The position numbers and the translations under genes are program-made. Shown here piece after piece: positions 9,835 to 18,617 of a stretch of DNA of 64,000 bases. The DNA is from JAFAFN01 sp963707555. GTDB lineage: Bacteria > Actinomycetota > Acidimicrobiia > Acidimicrobiales > Microtrichaceae. The notes beneath the pieces were generated by a model. That model made no database searches. It was not told where the DNA came from and was given only the letters and a program-made list of their open reading frames with translations. The stretch is taken from positions 1-64,000 of the forward strand of contig CAVPQM010000010.1 in NCBI GenBank assembly GCA_963707555.1, in the 5' to 3' direction. Every line of letters starts with the position of its first letter. Positions within the stretch are counted from its first letter, which is position 1.

Positions 9835-10438
9835 GCAGCTCGTCGCGGCGCTCGACCCACTCCTCGGAGGTGATCGCGTACCGGACGTGGTCCTCCCAGA
9901 CGCCGTTGATCTCGAGGTAGCGCTCGGCGATGCCCTCGTCGCGGATGGCGAGCTTCTCGACGACCCGACGGCTCGCTGTGTTGCGCGGGATGATCGAGAT
10001 CTGCACCCGGTGCAGCAGCAGCTGCTCGAAGGAGAACTGCAGCGCAGCGACGACCGCTTCGGGCATGTAGCCCTGACCGGCCAGGTTCCGGTCGATCCAG
10101 TAGCCGACGTACGCGCTCTGATGCGCGCCCCGGTGGATCGAGTTGACGTTGATCTCGCCGGCGAACGCGCCGCCCACGAAGATCCCGAAGCCGTAGCCGG
10201 TGCCGAGCTGGATCTCACGCATGCGCATCGAGCACCGCGCCGAGAAGGCCTGACGGTCCTCGACGGTGTCGGGCTGGCCGGGGATGCGTCGCGGCTCCCA
10301 CTTCGTCAGCCACTCCTGGCAGTCGCGTCGCACGGAGCGCCACTCGTCGAAGTCGTGGAGCGTGAGCGGCCGCAGCAGGAGCCGCCGTCCGTGGACGAGG
10401 GCCGTCATCGGATCGTTTGTCGATTTCCGGCGCAGCAC
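9815..10438 (-). CDS. GNAT acetyltransferase, RimJ/RimL type
   Basis: This 207-residue GCN5-related N-acetyltransferase resembles RimJ and RimL, which acetylate N-termini of ribosomal proteins, and related small-molecule acetylases. It begins with the family pattern RRLLLRPLTLHDFDEW and has the acetyl-CoA loop RNLAGQGYMPEAV (about 122-134), followed by RVQISIIPRNTASRRVVEKL. ATG 10438 gives the longest frame; MTALVHGRR at 10408 is also possible. The 3' end overlaps the crotonase gene tail to tail. Substrate unknown. Confidence 0.8.
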   Translation of the reverse strand: MLRRKSTNDPMTALVHGRRLLLRPLTLHDFDEWRSVRRDCQEWLTKWEPRRIPGQPDTVEDRQAFSARCSMRMREIQLGTGYGFGIFVGGAFAGEINVNSIHRGAHQSAYVGYWIDRNLAGQGYMPEAVVAALQFSFEQLLLHRVQISIIPRNTASRRVVEKLAIRDEGIAERYLEINGVWEDHVRYAITSEEWVERRDELLTEWIW

Positions 10439-10472
10439 TGGCGGGAGCCTACCGACACGTCTGCAGCGGTGG

Positions 10473-11384
10473 TCACCGGATCTGCGACAGGATCAGGCCG
10501 TCGAGGATGTCGGACTCCGACACGACGCACTCGTCGAAGCCGAAGTAGCGGAAGATCCCGACCAGCACGCAGCACCCGCCGACGATGATGTCGGCCCGTG
10601 CGGGTTCCAGTCCCGGGTTGAAGCGGCGGTCCTCGACGGACTCCGTGGCGAGGGTCCGGAACACGTCCTCGGCGGCTTCCCTGGTCAGCACGAACTGGTG
10701 GATGGCGTCGCGGTCGTACTCGAGCAGACCGATCTCGACCGCCGCGACGTTGGTCACCGTGCCGGCGAGGCCGACGAACCGAGCGGCGGAACCGGCGCCC
10801 GGAACCTCTCTGGTGACGTCGTCGAGGTGCTGCTCGACCTCGGCGAGGCAGTTCGAGAGCTCCTCCGGCCGGGGCGGGTCGTGCTCCAGGTACTTCTCGG
10901 TCAGTCGCACGCAGCCCATGTCGATCGAGATCGACGACTCGAGCTCGTCGGTGCCGAGCGCGAACTCGGTCGAGCCGCCGCCGATGTCGACGACCAGGTT
11001 GCGGCCCGGCACCTCGGGCAGGTCCGACAGCGCGCCGTGGAAGCTGAGCGCGGCCTCTTCCGGGCCGGTGAGCAGCTCGGGGGCGACCCCGAGGATCTCG
11101 GTGGCCGGGCCGAAGAACTCGTCGCGGTTCGAGGCGTCGCGCGCCGCGGACGTCGCCGCGATGCGCACGCCGGTCACGCCGTGGCCGTCCATCACGCCGC
11201 GGTACTCGCGCAGCACGGTCAGGGTCCGTTCGATCGCCTCGGGGTCGAGTCGACCGGTGCGGTCGACACCGGCGCCGAGGCGCGTCGTGCGCATCAGCCG
11301 CTCGAAGCGCTGCTCGCCGTTCGAGACCAGGAGTCGGGTGGAGTTCGTGCCGCAGTCGATCGCTGCCAGGACGGGTTCGCTCAT
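10473..11384 (-). CDS. ppx: Exopolyphosphatase/guanosine pentaphosphatase (Ppx/GppA)
   Basis: This ASKHA-fold phosphatase of 303 residues cleaves terminal phosphate from polyphosphate or converts pppGpp to ppGpp. The two phosphate-binding loops are IDCGTNSTRLLV near the N-terminus and VVDIGGGSTEF near 140. The acidic YRGVMD region and the mid-protein ATSAARDASN are typical. Its length is that of the short actinobacterial Ppx proteins without a C-terminal HD extension. It is the last gene of the eno-ftsB-DUF501-ppx operon and overlaps DUF501 by four bases (ATGA), the same order as in mycobacteria (Rv1023-Rv1026 from memory). Confidence 0.9.
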   Translation of the reverse strand: MSEPVLAAIDCGTNSTRLLVSNGEQRFERLMRTTRLGAGVDRTGRLDPEAIERTLTVLREYRGVMDGHGVTGVRIAATSAARDASNRDEFFGPATEILGVAPELLTGPEEAALSFHGALSDLPEVPGRNLVVDIGGGSTEFALGTDELESSISIDMGCVRLTEKYLEHDPPRPEELSNCLAEVEQHLDDVTREVPGAGSAARFVGLAGTVTNVAAVEIGLLEYDRDAIHQFVLTREAAEDVFRTLATESVEDRRFNPGLEPARADIIVGGCCVLVGIFRYFGFDECVVSESDILDGLILSQIR

Positions 11385-11926
11385 CGTGGCTCCGAGTCTG
11401 CTCCGCCGTCGAGCCGCTCGGCCACCCACGCGCCGACGGGGTCGTCGCCGCCGGCGAGGTACCAGGCGTAGTGGGTGTGCAGGCACTTCACGCCGCGTCG
11501 GGTGCCGCCGACGCCGCCTGAGGGCCGGGGCCCGGTCCAGTCCTCGGGCATCTCCGCGTCGCGCTCCGCGCGGTAGCGCTCGTGCGCCGCGAGCAGCGCG
11601 TCGGGGTCGACATCGGCCTCGGCCTGCTTCACGCCCCCGCCCGCCTCGAGACGGCCGATGCGACGGTTCAGGTCCCGGTCGAGCAGCCAGTAGAGCGTGG
11701 GCATCGGGGTGCCGTCGTCGAGCAGCGGGTGGTTGCGGATCACGACCGGTCGCCCGGCGTCGTCGCGCACGACGATGCGGTGCGGGCCGCGGGGCGCTCG
11801 ACCGAGCAGCTCCTCGACCGCTGCCTCGTCGGACGGGGCTGCCTCGTCGGACGGGGCTGGCTCGTCGGACCGGCCTGTCTCGTCGGACCGGTCTGGGGGT
11901 TCGGGATGTTCGGGCTCGTGGCTCAC
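11381..11926 (-). CDS. DUF501 family protein
   Basis: This 181-residue protein consists of a variable acidic N-terminus and a DUF501 core. The first 40 residues contain an imperfect hexapeptide repeat around SDE (SDETGR, SDEPAP, SDEAAP). The core has the family blocks GRAPRGPHRIVVR, PTLYWLLDRDLNRRIGRLE and the C-terminal GGTRRGVKCLHTHYAWYL, with the Cys-Leu-His-Thr-His cluster conserved in the family. The biochemical function is unknown. It lies between ftsB and ppx with four-base overlaps on both sides, an arrangement kept across actinobacteria, suggesting tight co-expression with enolase and division genes. Confidence 0.88.
   Translation of the reverse strand: MSHEPEHPEPPDRSDETGRSDEPAPSDEAAPSDEAAVEELLGRAPRGPHRIVVRDDAGRPVVIRNHPLLDDGTPMPTLYWLLDRDLNRRIGRLEAGGGVKQAEADVDPDALLAAHERYRAERDAEMPEDWTGPRPSGGVGGTRRGVKCLHTHYAWYLAGGDDPVGAWVAERLDGGADSEPR
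11825..11896. repeat. 18-bp tandem repeat, four units, inside DUF501
   Basis: The core CTCGTCGGA recurs at 11825, 11843, 11861 and 11879, an exact 18-base period with small differences between units. It encodes the SDE hexapeptides of the DUF501 N-terminus and is therefore in frame. Such repeats are prone to copy-number change. Confidence 0.85.
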
Positions 11927-12315
11927 TGGCCGCCGGTGGCGGCCTGCTCGACCGGGTCGCTCAGCACGTCGAAGGGCCAGGCGCGTGGCAGGACGAGTCC
12001 GGCGGTGGCCGGGGGCAGCATCGTGTAGGCCTCTTCGCCGACCTCGACCAGGCCGTACTCGCGTCGGGCGATCCGCTGGATCTCGTCGGGGCGGTCGAGG
12101 CGCTCGAGGCGCTCCTCGAGCCGCTCGTTGCGAGCGGTGACCTCGGCGAGCACCTCTCGACGTTCCGAGATGTCGTCCTGCTGGGACAGGTAGCTGCGTG
12201 CCGGGACCGCGAGCAGGGTCACGGCGACCAGGAGCAGCGAGACCACCACGGCCAGGTTCCGCCGCAGCACGGAACGTGCCTCGGCTGCCGTGGTGGTGCT
12301 CCGCCCGTCGGCCAT
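11923..12315 (-). CDS. ftsB: Septum formation initiator FtsB/DivIC-like
   Basis: This 130-residue bitopic division protein has a short cytoplasmic N-terminus, one membrane segment (about residues 20-40, NLAVVVSLLLVAVTLLAVP), a coiled coil (about 47-80, rich in E, R and L), and the family box RIARREYGLVEVGEEAY. It belongs with FtsB and DivIC, which join FtsL and FtsQ and pass the activation signal to FtsWI at the septum. The gene starts two bases after the enolase stop and overlaps DUF501 by four bases. The eno-ftsB pairing is widely conserved. It is slightly longer at the C-terminus than E. coli FtsB, as is usual in actinobacteria. Confidence 0.88.
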   Translation of the reverse strand: MADGRSTTTAAEARSVLRRNLAVVVSLLLVAVTLLAVPARSYLSQQDDISERREVLAEVTARNERLEERLERLDRPDEIQRIARREYGLVEVGEEAYTMLPPATAGLVLPRAWPFDVLSDPVEQAATGGQ

Positions 12316-12317
12316 GG

Positions 12318-13610
12318 TCAGCCCTTGCGGCCCACCGGGGCCAGCGCCGCGGCGCCGCGGTAGACGGCGGCCTCGCCCAGCTGCTCCTCGATGCGCAGCA
12401 GCTGGTTGTACTTCGCGACGCGGTCCGAGCGGGCCGGCGCGCCGGTCTTGATCTGACCGCAGTTGGTGGCGACGGCCAGATCGGCGATCGTCACGTCCTC
12501 GGTCTCTCCCGAGCGGTGCGACATCACCGAGGTGTAGGCGTTGCGGGTCGCGAGCTCGACCGCCTCGAGGGTCTCGGTCAGCGAACCGATCTGGTTGACC
12601 TTCACCAGGATGGAGTTGGCGACACCGGCCTCGATGCCACGGGCCAGACGCTCGCTGTTGGTGACGAACAGGTCGTCGCCGACCAGCTGCACACGGTCGC
12701 CGACCTTTGCGGTCAGATCGGCCCAGCCGTCCCAGTCCTCTTCTGCCATGCCGTCCTCGATCGAGACGATCGGGTACCGGTCGCACAGGTCGGCGAGGTA
12801 GTCGGCGAACTCCGTGGAGGACAGCGTGCGACCCTCACCGGCGAGCGTGTAGACGCCGTCGGAGAAGAACTCCGTCGATGCGGCGTCGAGCGCGATGGCG
12901 ATGTCGGCACCCGGGATGCGGCCGGTCCGCTCGATCGCCTCGACCAACAGGGCGATCGCCTCTTCGTTGGAGCCGAGGTCCGGCGCGAAGCCGCCCTCGT
13001 CGCCGATCGCGGTCGACAGGCCACGATCGTGCACGACCTTCTTGAGCGTGTGGTACGTCTCGGCACCCCAGCGCAGCGCCTCGGAGAACGAGGCCGCGCC
13101 GACCGGCATCAGCATGAACTCCTGGATGTCGACGTTGTTGTCGGCGTGCTCGCCACCGTTGATCACGTTGAGCATCGGCACCGGCAGGACGCAGGCGTTC
13201 GGGCCGCCGACGTAGCGGTAGAGCGGCAGGTCGAGCTCGTCGGCGACGGCGCTCGCGACGGCCAGCGAGACGCCGAGGATGGCGTTGGCGCCCAGGCGTG
13301 CCTTGTTGTCGGTCCCGTCCAGGTCGATCAGCACGCGGTCCAGGTCACGCTGGTCGACGGCGTCGAAGCCGAGCAGCGCATCGGCGATCTCGCCGTTGAC
13401 GTGGTCGACGGCGGTCTGCACGCCCTTGCCCAGGTAGACGTCCGCGTCGCCGTCGCGCAGCTCGACCGCCTCGAAGGCACCGGTGGACGCACCCGAGGGC
13501 ACCGCCGCCCGGCCCGTCGCCCCGGAGTCCAGCTCGACCTCGACCTCGACCGTGGGGTTGCCACGGGAGTCCAGGATCTGCCGTCCGATGATCCCCTCGA
13601 TGATGCTCAC
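12318..13610 (-). CDS. eno: Enolase
   Basis: Enolase converts 2-phosphoglycerate to phosphoenolpyruvate in glycolysis and is also an RNA-degradosome partner in some bacteria. The 430-residue protein has the expected length. It shows RQILDSRGNPTVEVEVEL at the N-terminus, the PSGASTGAFEA loop, GDEGGFAPDL, the metal-binding SIEDGMAEEDW and the signature ILVKVNQIGSLTET followed by MSHRSGETED. GTG 13610 is the start because the family begins VSIIEGI. It is first in the operon with ftsB, DUF501 and ppx. Nothing in it appears abnormal. Confidence 0.97.
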   Translation of the reverse strand: MSIIEGIIGRQILDSRGNPTVEVEVELDSGATGRAAVPSGASTGAFEAVELRDGDADVYLGKGVQTAVDHVNGEIADALLGFDAVDQRDLDRVLIDLDGTDNKARLGANAILGVSLAVASAVADELDLPLYRYVGGPNACVLPVPMLNVINGGEHADNNVDIQEFMLMPVGAASFSEALRWGAETYHTLKKVVHDRGLSTAIGDEGGFAPDLGSNEEAIALLVEAIERTGRIPGADIAIALDAASTEFFSDGVYTLAGEGRTLSSTEFADYLADLCDRYPIVSIEDGMAEEDWDGWADLTAKVGDRVQLVGDDLFVTNSERLARGIEAGVANSILVKVNQIGSLTETLEAVELATRNAYTSVMSHRSGETEDVTIADLAVATNCGQIKTGAPARSDRVAKYNQLLRIEEQLGEAAVYRGAAALAPVGRKG

Positions 13611-13743
13611 GTGCGCTGCGCTCCTCGGCCGTTGTGCCGGCACACCCTCGGGCACCGGACGTCGTTGTCTCCGCCCGGCATCTTGCCAGGCCACGGTCGC
13701 GGGACCGAATCGATCGACGGCATCGCCCGCCGGCCCGCCCGGC

Positions 13744-15639
13744 TCACAGGTTCGACCGGATCAGCTCGGCGAACGCCGCGGCGCCCGTGGCCTTGAGGTG
13801 CGCCCCGTCGTTGGCGAACCACTCCGGGTGCGCCGATGCGAGCGAGTACCAGTCGACCAGCACGGCGTTCGGGTGCCGTTGCGCCGCGGCGGCCAGTCGC
13901 TGGTTGACCAGGTCCTGCCACGGTCGAGCCACCCGGGCGTTGACCAGCAGGACCTTCCGGTCACCCGCGATCTCCATCAGGCGGTCCAGGTCACCGTCGG
14001 TGAACGTGCCGTTCGTCCCGGCGTGCACCACCAGCGGCCCGGGGATCAGCCCCTCGCCGGCGTACCAGCTGACCACGTTGAGCACCGAGTCGAACTGCCG
14101 TCCGACCTTGGCGTCGACGCGCATCCCGGGCATCGCCGAGGTGAGCGCGCCGGACGCACCCAGCATGACCGAGTCACCGACGGCGACGGCGTCGGTGCCC
14201 TGCGCTGCCGCCGTGGTCGTCGGTGCCGGGGCGGTCGTCGCAGACCCCTGGGCGGGTGCGGTCGTGGCCGGCGCGGCGGAGGTCGTCGTCGAGGTGGTGT
14301 CGGTCGTGACCGGCGCATCGGGGTCGTCGCCCGGCTCCGCGATGCCCGAGTCGTCGAAGCCTGCGGCGTCCTCGAGGCCCGCCATCGCGAGCTGTTCGCG
14401 TTCCGGGCTGTGGGTGGCGCCGTAGAGCCCCACGGTGAGCACGACGAGCAGCACCGCGAAGACACCACCGACGGTCATGCCACGGCGGACCAGGGCCTCA
14501 CGTCGCACGCCGGTCGAGCTGCGAAGGTCTCGCCACCAGTCGCCGAGCACACCCTTGCGCAGCGGCTGCTCGACGTAGCGGTACGACAGCTCCGCAGCGC
14601 CGAAGGTGAGCGCCATGCGCAGGACGAACAGCGGCAGCCCGCTGAGCGGCACGTCCTGGTCGGGCCGGGTGACCTGGAAGATCGGCCAGTGCCACAGGTA
14701 GAGCGCGTAGGAGCGCAGGCCGATCCACACCAACGGTGCCCAGCCCAGGACCGACGAGAGTCGGGCGGCGGGGTGCACCAGCACGGCGATGACCGCGATG
14801 CAGACCAGATCGAGCAGCAGGAAGCCGCCGCGGTAGATGAACGGGTCGTACACGTTGACCCGCACCATGAACCAGCCGATGACGAGCAGACCGACGACGC
14901 CGATCAGGTCGAGGGTGGGCCCCGCGCGTCGTGCGGCGGGCCTGGTCGACGTCCAGGGACTCCAGACCATGGCGAGCAGCACGCCGATCAACAGGCCCGC
15001 GGCGCGGGTGTCGGTGCCGTAGTAGATGCGTGAGGTGTCGGCGCCCTCGTCGAAGAGCAGCGCCATCTCGATCGCCGAGGCGAGCGCGACGACGAGTACC
15101 ACGGTGCGCGTGCGCTGGCGTCCGAGCTTGGCGAGGCCGTAGACGAACAGCGGCGGGAAGAGCAGGTAGAACTGCTCCTCGACCGCGAGCGACCACAGGT
15201 GCATCAGCAGCGGCGGCCTGCCCGACTGCACGAAGTAGGACTCGTCGAGGAAGATCTGCCACCAGTTGCTGACGTAGAGCAGCGCGGCGAGCACGTCGCC
15301 ACCCATGCGGCCCGCTGCGTCGCGGTACACCAGCAGTGCGGCGCCCGACACCACGGCGAGCAGCAGATAGAGCGCCGGAAGCAGACGGCGGCCTCGCCGG
15401 ATCCAGAACTGCCGCATGTCGACCGCACCGCTCTTGGCCCGCTCCTCGAGCAGGAGGGTCGTGATCAGGAAGCCGCTGACGACGAAGAAGACCTCGACGC
15501 CGAGGAAGCCACCGGGCATCCACTTCGCGCCGGCGTGGTAGAGGATGACGGCGACCACCGAGATGGCGCGCAGACCGTCGAGCGACGGCTGGTACCCGAG
15601 TTTCCTGGGCGCGACCCGCCCTTCTACCGCTACTGCCAT
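13744..15639 (-). CDS. OafA/YrhL-type acyltransferase with C-terminal SGNH domain
   Basis: This is a 631-residue integral membrane O-acyltransferase. The N-terminal acyltransferase-3 domain has about ten helices, the entry motif SLDGLRAISV with its arginine, the catalytic histidine in VILYHAG and the GFLGVEVFFVVSGFL segment. A threonine/alanine-rich linker (about 445-480) leads to an SGNH hydrolase-like domain with block I VAVGDSVMLG, block III HAGTNGTF and the terminal NDGAHL. Such two-domain proteins move acetyl or similar groups across the membrane onto polysaccharide or peptidoglycan. ATG 15639 has a GGGGA site five bases upstream; ATG 15651 is also possible. It may decorate the exopolysaccharide encoded further right. 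Confidence 0.88.
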   Translation of the reverse strand: MAVAVEGRVAPRKLGYQPSLDGLRAISVVAVILYHAGAKWMPGGFLGVEVFFVVSGFLITTLLLEERAKSGAVDMRQFWIRRGRRLLPALYLLLAVVSGAALLVYRDAAGRMGGDVLAALLYVSNWWQIFLDESYFVQSGRPPLLMHLWSLAVEEQFYLLFPPLFVYGLAKLGRQRTRTVVLVVALASAIEMALLFDEGADTSRIYYGTDTRAAGLLIGVLLAMVWSPWTSTRPAARRAGPTLDLIGVVGLLVIGWFMVRVNVYDPFIYRGGFLLLDLVCIAVIAVLVHPAARLSSVLGWAPLVWIGLRSYALYLWHWPIFQVTRPDQDVPLSGLPLFVLRMALTFGAAELSYRYVEQPLRKGVLGDWWRDLRSSTGVRREALVRRGMTVGGVFAVLLVVLTVGLYGATHSPEREQLAMAGLEDAAGFDDSGIAEPGDDPDAPVTTDTTSTTTSAAPATTAPAQGSATTAPAPTTTAAAQGTDAVAVGDSVMLGASGALTSAMPGMRVDAKVGRQFDSVLNVVSWYAGEGLIPGPLVVHAGTNGTFTDGDLDRLMEIAGDRKVLLVNARVARPWQDLVNQRLAAAAQRHPNAVLVDWYSLASAHPEWFANDGAHLKATGAAAFAELIRSNL

Positions 15640-15707
15640 CAGGTCCCCCATTCTGGCCCAGCCGACGGGGGCGCAGGAGCCACGACCCGAGGGTCCCGGG
15701 GGGCTGT

Positions 15708-16892
15708 TCAGCGGGGTTCGAGACGCACCGTGAACGACCGGACCGCGCGGGCGAAGATGTTGGCCTCGACGTCGGGTTCGGTCACCACGACAGGGGCCCG
15801 GAACCGTCGGGTCAGCTCGCCGAACAGCAGCTGCAGCTCGAAGCGGGCGAGGTTGGCACCGATGCAGAAGTGGGTGCCGTGACCGAAGGCCAGGTGCGGG
15901 TTGGTCGTCCTGGTCGTGTCGAAGCGGAAGGGATCCTCGAACACGGCCTCGTCCCGGTTCGCAGAGGGGTACAGCAGGATCACCCGGTCCCCCGCGGCGA
16001 CGGGCTGCTCACCGATGCGGGTGTCGGCCACCGCCGTGCGGAAGAAGTTGTTCAGCGGGGTCACCCAGCGGATGACCTCTTCGACCGCACCCGGCACGAG
16101 CGACGGATCCGCGGCCACGCGGTCCCACTGGTCCGGATGATCGGCGAAGGCCCGCAGGCCGTGGCTGATGGCGGTCCGCGTCGTCTCGGCTCCACCGGCG
16201 ATGAACAGACCCGTCTCGTGCAGCAGCCGCCGGTCGGAGTAGCCGACTCGGTCCCCCATGTCGGCGTGCACCCAGACCGACACCAGGTCGTCCACCGGGC
16301 AGCCGCGCCGCTCCGGCACCACCTGGCCGAGCAGCTCGACGAACTCCTCGATGGCCGCACTCAGGCCGAACAGGGCGTCGGTGTCGTACGAAGCCGCGTC
16401 GAAGCGCATGATCGACTCCGACCAACGCTGCACGTCGCGCCAGCGCTCCTCGGGGAACCCGAGCAGCCGAGCGATCAGCCGGCTCGGCAGCGGTGCCGCC
16501 AGGCCGCTGATCACCTCGAGCTCGCCGTCGGGACCGATGCCGTCGAGCAGCTCGTCGATCGTCGCGCGCAGCCAGGGCTCGTGCTCCCGGCTCGCCCGCG
16601 GCGTGAACCGGTTCGACACGAGGCGACGGTTCCGCAGGTGCTCCGGGTCGTCCGAGGAGATGATGTTGTTCTCCTCCGGCGCCCACCACGACCGGTACCC
16701 GCGACCCGAGACGAACGTCGCGCTGTCGCGTTCGACGGCGAGCAGATCGGCGTGGCGCGCCACCGCCCACAGCGAGTTCTTCTCGTCGCGGTACACCGGC
16801 TCGTTCGAGCGCATCCAGGTGTACGCCGAGTGCGGATCGCCCCGGTGGAACTCGGGGTCCAGCAGGTCGACGTCGGGTCGGGCGGCGCACAT
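15708..16892 (-). CDS. Cytochrome P450
   Basis: This is a soluble 394-residue bacterial P450. The I-helix oxygen motif is AGGAETT (from 232), the K-helix ExxR is E272 to R275 (EVIR), and the heme-thiolate loop FGHGTHFCIGANLAR places Cys343 as the iron ligand. Similarity to the CYP107/CYP125-like actinobacterial P450s is only general. The start ATG 16892 gives the normal length; the frame is open to 17081 without family sequence. No ferredoxin or reductase gene is adjacent, so it must borrow redox partners. The gene is divergent from the methyltransferase, and two ATACAAGT repeats lie between them. Confidence 0.92.
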   Translation of the reverse strand: MCAARPDVDLLDPEFHRGDPHSAYTWMRSNEPVYRDEKNSLWAVARHADLLAVERDSATFVSGRGYRSWWAPEENNIISSDDPEHLRNRRLVSNRFTPRASREHEPWLRATIDELLDGIGPDGELEVISGLAAPLPSRLIARLLGFPEERWRDVQRWSESIMRFDAASYDTDALFGLSAAIEEFVELLGQVVPERRGCPVDDLVSVWVHADMGDRVGYSDRRLLHETGLFIAGGAETTRTAISHGLRAFADHPDQWDRVAADPSLVPGAVEEVIRWVTPLNNFFRTAVADTRIGEQPVAAGDRVILLYPSANRDEAVFEDPFRFDTTRTTNPHLAFGHGTHFCIGANLARFELQLLFGELTRRFRAPVVVTEPDVEANIFARAVRSFTVRLEPR

Positions 16893-16980
16893 GGGCCCCG
16901 AGTCTGCTCCGTCGGACAGCCACCGGGCGACCTTCCCGGTCTCCGCACTCCGACCGGCGGCCGCTGTCGGCCGGGGTCCT

Positions 16981-16999
16981 ATACAAGTTGAATACAAGT
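16981..16999. promoter_or_regulatory. Pair of ATACAAGT direct repeats between P450 and methyltransferase
   Basis: ATACAAGT occurs at 16981-16988 and again at 16992-16999, an 11-base centre-to-centre spacing, or one helical turn. The element is AT-rich in an otherwise very GC-rich region and lies in the only non-coding space between the divergent genes, 15 bases before the methyltransferase ATG. It could be a binding site for a regulator using direct repeats. No regulator gene is adjacent. Confidence 0.45.
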
Positions 17000-17014
17000 G
17001 CGTAGGGTCAGGCC

Positions 17015-17815
17015 ATGGGCGAGCGACGCAGCGACCAGTGGGACCCCGACGCCTATCGACGCTTCGGCGGCGAGCGCGCACGACCGTTCCACGATCTGGT
17101 GTCGATGGTTGCGCCGGTGCCGGGCGGTTCGCTGCTCGACCTCGGGTGCGGCACCGGTGAGCTCACCGCAGAGGCTGCTGGCAGCCTCGGTGTCGCCACC
17201 GCCGTCGGGATCGACCACTCCCCCGACATGCTGGCCCGGGCGCCCGGCGCCACGACGGGAGTCGAGCTCCGCTTCGAGCTCGGCGACGTCGCCGCCCTGG
17301 GTGACCGCCCGCCGGTCGACGTCGTGCTGGCCAACGCGTCGCTGCAGTGGATCCCGGACCACCGAGACGTGCTCGCGGACTGGGCGGCGCACCTGCGTCC
17401 CGGCGGACAGCTCGCCGTGCAGGTGCCGGCGAACGCCACGCACCCCTCGCACACGACGATCACCGAGGTGCTGCACGAGCAGCCCTGGTTCGACGAGCTG
17501 GCGCAGTCGCCGCCGGAGGACCCGGTTGCCCGTTCGGTGCTCGGACCGGCGGAGTACGCCGAGGTGCTGTGGTCGCTGGGCGCCTCCGAGCAGCTCGTCC
17601 GCCTGCAGGTGTACGGCATGGAGCTCTCGGGCCCCGACGCCGTCGTCGAGTGGACCTCGGGCACGGCGCTGGTCAGGGTGCGGCGGGTGCTCTCGGCCGA
17701 GCGGTACGACGCGTTCGTCGAGCGCTACCGCGAACTGCTCGGCGAACGGCTCGAGCACCGCAGCCCGTACTTCTACGCCTTCCAGCGCATCCTCATGTGG
17801 GCTCGCTTCGACTGA
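17015..17815 (+). CDS. tam: Trans-aconitate 2-methyltransferase-like
   Basis: This 266-residue class I SAM-dependent methyltransferase resembles trans-aconitate 2-methyltransferase, which esterifies the aconitase by-product trans-aconitate. The start SDQWDPDAYRRFGGERARPF is typical of the family. The SAM motif LLDLGCGTGELT (about 40-51) is followed by GIDHSPDML and VDVVLANASLQWIPDH, a Tam hallmark. ATG 17015 directly follows a short AT-rich regulatory stretch. It is divergent from the P450 and convergent with the isomerase-family gene. The exact acid substrate is inferred from the family. Confidence 0.85.
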   Translation: MGERRSDQWDPDAYRRFGGERARPFHDLVSMVAPVPGGSLLDLGCGTGELTAEAAGSLGVATAVGIDHSPDMLARAPGATTGVELRFELGDVAALGDRPPVDVVLANASLQWIPDHRDVLADWAAHLRPGGQLAVQVPANATHPSHTTITEVLHEQPWFDELAQSPPEDPVARSVLGPAEYAEVLWSLGASEQLVRLQVYGMELSGPDAVVEWTSGTALVRVRRVLSAERYDAFVERYRELLGERLEHRSPYFYAFQRILMWARFD

Positions 17816-17842
17816 CGGCGACGCGGAACCCGGAACCGTGGC

Positions 17843-18601
17843 TCAGTTGCCACCGATCGAGAGCCACGCGTCGGCGACGTCGGCGTCGCCGAGCACGTCG
17901 AGCCCTCGGCCCGCCGCCTGACGACCCCACAGGCGCAACAGCACCGACTCGGCGGTGCCCCGCACCGCGGCGTCGCCCTTCCGGTGGGCACGGTCGACCA
18001 GATAGGTCCCGTCGACGACTTCGACGGTCCACTCACCTTCGGTGTCGGTGCAGTGCAGGTGCACGCTGCCCGAGGGCAACGTCCGTGCGTCGCGCTGCAC
18101 GATCCTGGGCACGATCACGCTCAGGTACTCGTCGACGCCGTCCGCCGCGACCGAGGGATCGATCGGCAGCAGCTCGCCCAGCGCCTCCTCGGCGTCACGC
18201 CGGTGCAACGAGGTCTCTTGGGTCTGGCGACGGGTCCAGACCGCCACCGTGGGGGACTCGATCGGGAACGGCGTCCAGGTCGGGGTGTCCGGTGGAGCGG
18301 CGTCGATCGAGTCGGCCAGTGCCGCAGCGCTCTCGGCGTACCAGTCGACCAACGCGTCGTCGGTGACTCGACGCTCGACGGGCAGGGTCCCGGCAGGGGC
18401 CGTCGCGTGCAGCACGCACTCGGTCGCCCAGCGGTGCACCGACCCGAGGTGCACCACCAGGTCACGCAACGCCCAACCGGGACATGCCGGCACGACCGTG
18501 TCCAACTGCCCGCGCTCGGCCGCAGCCTGGGTGAGCAGGGTGATCCGATCGGCGTCGGCGCGCAGCTGCGCCGTGTCGGCGATGCCCGAGCCGTCCGTCA
18601 C
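17843..18601 (-). CDS. Maleylpyruvate isomerase/mycothiol-dependent family protein
   Basis: This 252-residue protein is of the mycothiol-dependent maleylpyruvate isomerase family, with an N-terminal DinB-like four-helix domain and a smaller C-terminal domain. The N-terminal half contains VPACPGWALRDLVVHLGSVHRWA, where histidines near 50-54 match the metal ligands, and a further histidine in TSLHRRDAEEALG completes the site. The C-terminal part has VHLHCTDTEGEW and RGTAESVLLRLWGR, typical of actinobacterial members. GTG 18601 is the start. It lies 16 bases downstream of the inositol-phosphate synthase gene; inositol is a precursor of mycothiol, so the pairing is coherent. The natural reaction is unknown. 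Confidence 0.85.
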   Translation of the reverse strand: MTDGSGIADTAQLRADADRITLLTQAAAERGQLDTVVPACPGWALRDLVVHLGSVHRWATECVLHATAPAGTLPVERRVTDDALVDWYAESAAALADSIDAAPPDTPTWTPFPIESPTVAVWTRRQTQETSLHRRDAEEALGELLPIDPSVAADGVDEYLSVIVPRIVQRDARTLPSGSVHLHCTDTEGEWTVEVVDGTYLVDRAHRKGDAAVRGTAESVLLRLWGRQAAGRGLDVLGDADVADAWLSIGGN

Positions 18602-18617
18602 CCAGCCCTCCGGTGGC

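Noticed and set aside
15708..17815. P450 plus methyltransferase as a biosynthetic gene cluster
   Set aside because: No synthase or other core enzyme is near, the methyltransferase looks like trans-aconitate methyltransferase, and the genes are divergent.
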